64,000 nt of DNA from Alitta virens (lineage: Eukaryota > Annelida > Polychaeta > Phyllodocida > Nereididae): NCBI GenBank assembly GCA_932294295.1, contig OW028573.1:19612155-19676154 (forward strand), read 5' to 3'. Shown one piece after another: positions 59,836 through 64,000 of the stretch; within the stretch, counting starts at the first letter, position 1, and each line of letters starts with the position of its first letter. The notes beneath the pieces are model-generated. The model saw only the letters and a list, made by a program, of their open reading frames with translations, did not search any database and was not told the origin of the DNA. The position numbers and the translations under genes were made by a program.

Positions 59836-62259
59836 AGCATGGGTTTGCTGTGTAATTCTGTTCTTCTGCTTTAAATTCATCTGCAGGAAATGATTACAGC
59901 GCTGATGTGATTTAAGAGCCGAGTAACAATTTAGAGAGCATCCTCTTATCATTTATGGATTGTGTGGATGGCAGATAGATAGGAAAATGGGAGGAAAAAA
60001 GTCCTTTATTTGGGCTGTAACTGGACATTGCATTGCCCCCCAGACCTGTAATGTGTTCAACTGTTATGAATGGGTCTGAGAGCCTGTGCAATTCCCTGCC
60101 ATCCCATACACAACTGCTGTGCGCCTATGCCACCTCTGTATGTCATATTTATGATTGTTGCTATTGCCTGCAAATGGGAAATATTCAACTGGAGGCATGT
60201 TTGTCCTTGCAGATTGCCCTTGCTTATGCTGGTCTGCACTGCTGTTTCTGCTTAATTTTGGTCTTTACAGTGGGACCTAATGTCAGGTCCACCTCACTGT
60301 TAAGGCAGCCTCGTCATTAACATCAGTCAGAATACCAGATATTAACATTAGTTATATACTTTCTACTGTATTTAACTCATTAAACCACTAGCTATCACTT
60401 CACTGTCAGGACAAATATATTTTGTAACATGGGTGTTCCTAATGCAAGGTTACACTGTAGTTTTGCAAGCCGCTCACCTATATTACATTTTCTTTTACTG
60501 CTGTTCTGCATTGTCCTCTGACATTGTCTTTTCGAAAACAGTCTTTGAGTGGAATGATACTCTCCTTGTTCCTCTTCAAACAGTTCTAATGAGATGTTGT
60601 AAGCGTTTTGTAGTCGAGATAAATGGCTCTTGGAATCACTGGTTGGCTCATTAGTCATATTGATCGTCTTAGTCAAAGAGGTAAGGACCTTTTCTGAAGC
60701 TCAGAACAGTATTAGAAGTACATTGACTTCCAACATGACATGCTTTGTTGCAACGAGGTCATAAACAACTATTCTGAAGACCGCAACAATTCTTTACTTA
60801 ATATAGTAGGGTGATACAGCTGTTTGACCTTATGGAACTGAGGGGTATTTGTCTGAATGAGAAGTGGAGATGGGTGGTTAGATGGCATTGCACTGATGTA
60901 ATAAAGGTGTCACTAATGGGTAGATCATGGAGACTGCTAAGTGGAACTGGATGCAGGCTGCATACTGATGTATTGTATTGATTCTAGGCTTAATGAAAGA
61001 AGCGGTCATTCAGCCAGGTGGAGGTGGCCCAGGCCTCTGCTCTGTCTCCTAATGAGAAAACAACTAATCAGAGGCCATCAAGCCTCTCCCTGACTCACTC
61101 TGGAATATTGGCCCTCACTTCGATGAGGCTCTGTCCAAGTGGAAACTTGCAGCTCATCTAATTAAAGCGTGGCTGCCTCACAGTTTACTTTAATTTAGAT
61201 CGGCATCCACTGCTATTATTCCTGATTTCCATTTCTCATTCTGTGGGAATAATCACGCTTGTTGCGGATGTCGTTGGATCCCGTTGGCAAATATTGGTAA
61301 ACACAGTGTGAGAAGCGAGATTCAGAATTCTCTCACAGAAAACAATATAGAGCTGTATTCAGGCTCTGGTTTTGTACTGCGGCTTCTATATAGCTGTAGA
61401 TTTGAGTAGAGGATAAGGGAGGGTATTACATGTGGTATAGAGGGGACATTTTTTGTAGATGTTTGCCATGAAGTATCACCATGGGACTGGCACGCAGCAG
61501 AGCAGAAGCAGCATGTTTCTACTCTTACCTTTTAATACAACTTGGCTGTGTAGGCACGTCCGCTCCACTGCCCCCTTGGGTGGCACTCGCCTAAAACAAC
61601 CATCACTCATGCCTTCAAAGAGCAATTCACCTAACTCGCTATTTCCACATCATCACCCACTTCTTGTCCATTTATCATCTTCCCCTGGGATTAGCCCTTG
61701 TTGGTTCAGACAAATTATATGGGACTTGGAAATTCTGTCACTTGCATAATGCAGTTGCTGAAAACACCATCCACAGTGCCATGTACTAGATATTTCTACT
61801 CATGCATGCCTTGTGAAAGATCCTAGCAGTTGTAATGGTAAATACATCTGCACATGCTTGTAATGGCACCCTCATTAATATGTTACAGTTGGCTCCTTGT
61901 CTATTAAAGTAGAACTTCTGAACTGCTTGACTGTGTAGTTTAGCAAAACAGGGAGGGGGCTGTAATATGGTAAACTGGTAATGCAGTGATGATTTGGATT
62001 ATTTTGCAGTGGTGCACATTTCAGCATTATTCTTGTGTGACAGTTCAATTATTTGTCAACCTTTCTTTCACGTTTAATTTTTCTTTTCAGTTCTTCAGCC
62101 ACTTGGGCCTTCAGGGCCAGGAGAGATGGGCAAACCAGTCATCATCTCGCAGGACAAGCAACCGGAGATGAGAGAGAAGTTCAAAATCAACCAGTTCAAC
62201 CTAATGGCCAGCGAGATAATCTCCATTAACAGGACGTTGCCTGATGTCCGTATGGACGC
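43755..62259 (+). CDS. Polypeptide N-acetylgalactosaminyltransferase (GALNT1/13 type), 5' part
   Basis: Type II Golgi enzyme that starts mucin-type O-glycosylation by adding GalNAc to Ser/Thr. Two coding exons are in the window: 43755-43962 (ATG in AACCATGG, phase 1 end) and 62091-62259, joined in phase across an 18.1-kb intron. The first encodes a short cytoplasmic tail and a membrane anchor (about residues 10-32, [18 protein letters not shown]) and the start of the stem. The second encodes [23 protein letters not shown] and [10 protein letters not shown], which match the segment of vertebrate GALNT1/GALNT13 just before the catalytic domain. The glycosyltransferase A (DxH), Gal/GalNAc-T and ricin-like lectin parts must lie beyond 64000. 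The paralogue (1 or 13) cannot be decided. Confidence 0.9.
48075..48280 (-). mobile_element. tRNA-derived SINE
   Basis: On the - strand the head reads as a tRNA-like sequence with box A TAGCTCAGTGG (48269-48259), a CTTCCAA anticodon-loop-like segment (Gly-TCC type) and box B GGTTCAATTCC (48225-48215). The acceptor arms do not pair, so it is not a working tRNA. A ~140-bp unrelated body follows. Confidence 0.65.
52001..52312. mobile_element. ~312-bp MITE with perfect 20-bp TIRs
   Basis: AGTGCAGTATAGCGGACCCA at 52001-52020 is exactly inverted at 52293-52312. TTT flanks both sides, a possible 3-bp target duplication. The flanks GAAAAGTCGGG and CCGAAAAGTC belong to an older repeat into which it inserted. 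Confidence 0.85.
53759..54745. mobile_element. 987-bp TIR element with TTAA ends
   Basis: TTAAAGGGGAACTAA (53759-53773) is exactly inverted at 54731-54745. The outer TTAA could be a piggyBac/Kolobok-type target duplication or part of the TIR. The interior is non-coding, with CpG-bearing phrases such as GCCGCCATTTTCG and ATGGCGGCC. Confidence 0.8.
54961..55026 (-). other. tRNA-like SINE fragment
   Basis: On the - strand, GTGGTTTACCGG resembles box A and GGACCTGGTTTCGAACTGGG resembles box B. A shorter related piece (AAGGACCTGGTTTCCAACTGG) lies at 55663-55684. Too short to define a family. Confidence 0.35.
59757..59834. repeat. (CTG)n trinucleotide repeat
   Basis: Twenty-six triplets with one CAG interruption at 59775-59777. 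The uninterrupted run is 19 CTG units (59778-59834). It is intronic to the GALNT gene. Confidence 0.97.
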
Positions 62260-64000
62260 GTAAGTACATGAAGTCGTTCACATGTGCTCAGTGTGTTCTT
62301 CAATGTGCGCTTGTATTGCAGGTGTTCATGTATTTTGAATGAACTCAGCAAATAGATGAATGATGGGGATAATGGGCCTTTCTCGAAGATGTGCATTTGT
62401 AAATATGGGTGTGCAGTGTGCACTGGCAGTATAGTTGCTTACACAGTGAGTGTGCTCTGTATGAAATGAATGCAGCCTGTGCTTCAGTTCATCTGCAGAT
62501 GTTGCATGCAATGTTGGACTGGCTGACTTGACCAAGGCCCTAGAGATGCCCTGTCTTAGGAGGTGAACCAGTCTGATTGTTTTATCTTTTGGACCAGAGA
62601 GCCAAATGCCATTTGCATGACTCAGAATGTCTTGCGATAACCCGGCCTCTTTCTCTTGACAATCCAACCTAGACTGCTTTAATGTTTCTTCTTACTGGCT
62701 CACAGTATCACAGTCAAGCCCAAGGCAGGCTCACAATCAACCCCAATTGGTGGCAATGCCGACCGAGTTCCTTGGGGTAAAGTAGTGCCTTTTCGGTGCA
62801 TGATGGAACTGATAATAAGGGCAAGATCTTGATTGGCCTATTTGTGGCTGCTATTGGTGGAAATATGACATGAATGATTGTAGCAATGGCTGGGAATGGA
62901 GATAATTTAACTAAAAGCTTCAGTAGGGCTGACCAATTCAGTCATTGGGGATGGGACATGCAAAACTCTTGTTGGAAGGCCCTTTGTACAGGTGTTTTTA
63001 GTATAACGTACGCGCCAGTTGCATGTTAGACACAATCTGGGGATGGGAGAGTCAGTTCAGAGCAACATGGAGCTTGTGTTTTGCAGATTTGAGGTGTGAC
63101 AAACAGATGCAGAAGGATGGACGGTGTCATGCCATCTGCTGCTTTATGGGAGCAAGAAGGGTGGAGTGCTTTAAGGTGCAATAGACTGCTCTGCTTTAGT
63201 GCTGCGTTAAGGTGTCAGGGTGGCTTAGCATGCGCAGGCAATATGGGGTGCTTGGTTTGGGGAAAGGGTGTTTTGTAGCAACTGCAAGACCCATTGATCT
63301 CAGTCTATTGATCGGCCTGTTAGTCAGGCGTGGTTGGCTTCTTGATACATGAGGATCTGTTACTTTGTCTTTACTCAAACAGCAACAGTGGTGCAAAGGT
63401 TGTGATCTAGACCTCACTCTGCTGCATAAAGAAGCTAGTTAACAGCGTTACTCTGCTTGAGGTGGCTGGGAGGCAGAATGAACCTCTTCTCACTCTGTTG
63501 CAGTCTAGATCCTTGTGGTGAGGCTGAAATAGTGAGAAGTGTCGCTTAGCAGGACATTCACTAGATGGCCTGTTGATCACCTTCAGAGAAGAATGGTTTT
63601 ATGAATGTTCCCCACCTGGCTCTTAAAAATGATGGGTCTTAGGGCTGGCTTACTTGTGGAATGAAAATGATTCATGGGTTGAGGTGCTTAGAAGGCTTTT
63701 TCATTGTCTGGTTCCACCCACGTGGTCTGAAAAATTGGCCCTATCTATTGAAAGGAACTGGGACTCGGCCCAGTCTGTGATTTAGCACTGAATGGTGGCT
63801 TCATTTAACAGTCGGGTCATCTTGTCCCTGTCAGGCTGCTACAGGAGGATTGATTGTGGAGGATATTTGGTGGAATTCCTGCTTCCTCCCTGCAATATTG
63901 TGGAAATCACTCATTGTGGTGACAGTTAGAGGTTGACGTGCTCCCAGTTTTGGCCTGTGATGTATTTTGTGTAGTGGGTATTCTGTGTGTGAACACTGTT
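62260..64000 (+). other. GALNT intron, continuing past the window
   Basis: No exon with glycosyltransferase motifs was found here, so the next coding exon lies beyond the window. No repeats stand out. Confidence 0.6.

Larger units (their letters stand above)
43963..62090 (+). other. First coding intron of the GALNT gene (18.1 kb)
   Basis: No other gene is supported here. It carries a tRNA-derived SINE (48.1-48.3 kb), two TIR elements (52.0 and 53.8 kb), tRNA-like fragments (55.0 and 55.7 kb) and a CTG repeat (59.8 kb). The long open frames are isolated and have no domain features. Confidence 0.7.

Noticed and set aside
59672..59952. Open frames with long poly-Ala or poly-Leu
   Set aside because: They are a direct product of the CTG repeat, which stays open in several frames.
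61459..61749. 96-codon + strand open frame before the second GALNT exon
   Set aside because: No GALNT similarity and no acceptor/donor pair that keeps phase with 43962 and 62091.

Overview
The window looks like nuclear DNA of an invertebrate animal. Genes are split by GT-AG introns, the intergenic DNA is AT-rich, and it is full of decayed DNA transposons, hairpins and microsatellites. The gene set fits a marine invertebrate, probably a deuterostome (echinoderm, hemichordate or cephalochordate). A spiralian cannot be excluded from sequence alone.

Layout. (1) 1-8.95 kb, + strand: the 3' part of a very large secreted kielin/chordin-like (BMP-binding) gene. Seventeen exons can be phased through to the stop, giving 1820 codons: at least 27 von Willebrand C (VWC) modules, then VWD, C8 and TIL modules. 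One 2-kb exon holds five almost identical 165-bp VWC repeats. (2) 8.9-16.2 kb, - strand: a convergent six-exon gene for a ~568-aa intracellular protein with an N-terminal Cys zinc-ribbon-like region, a coiled coil and a long disordered tail. I could not assign it to a named family. The predicted 3' ends of these two genes overlap. (3) 16.2-34.5 kb: a transposon nest. It holds a PIF/Harbinger relic with a broken transposase (+) and an accessory-protein remnant (-). It also holds a complex of inverted arms built from ~480-bp units that encloses a broken DUF7869-type gene, a LINE 3' relic, an 85-bp x4 satellite, and an inserted 2.2-kb TIR element with an internal 1.33-kb duplication. (4) 34.5-38.3 kb, + strand: a complete class I ADP-ribosylation factor gene (Arf1 type, 181 aa) with a CpG-containing promoter and a noncoding first exon. 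A transposon terminus lies just upstream of its promoter. (5) 38.3-41.2 kb: a 48-bp direct repeat around a CRE-like cluster, a candidate promoter, and a TIR element. (6) 43.7 kb to the window end, + strand: the first two coding exons of a polypeptide N-acetylgalactosaminyltransferase of the GALNT1/13 type, separated by an 18.1-kb intron that contains a tRNA-derived SINE, two TIR elements and a long CTG repeat.

The resident genes are functionally unrelated: extracellular BMP modulation, an unassigned coiled-coil protein, Golgi vesicle traffic, and Golgi O-glycosylation. There is no operon-like logic. The most unusual content is the nest at 22.3-34.5 kb, where a relic DUF7869 gene lies between inverted arms of an unclassified foldback-like element family.
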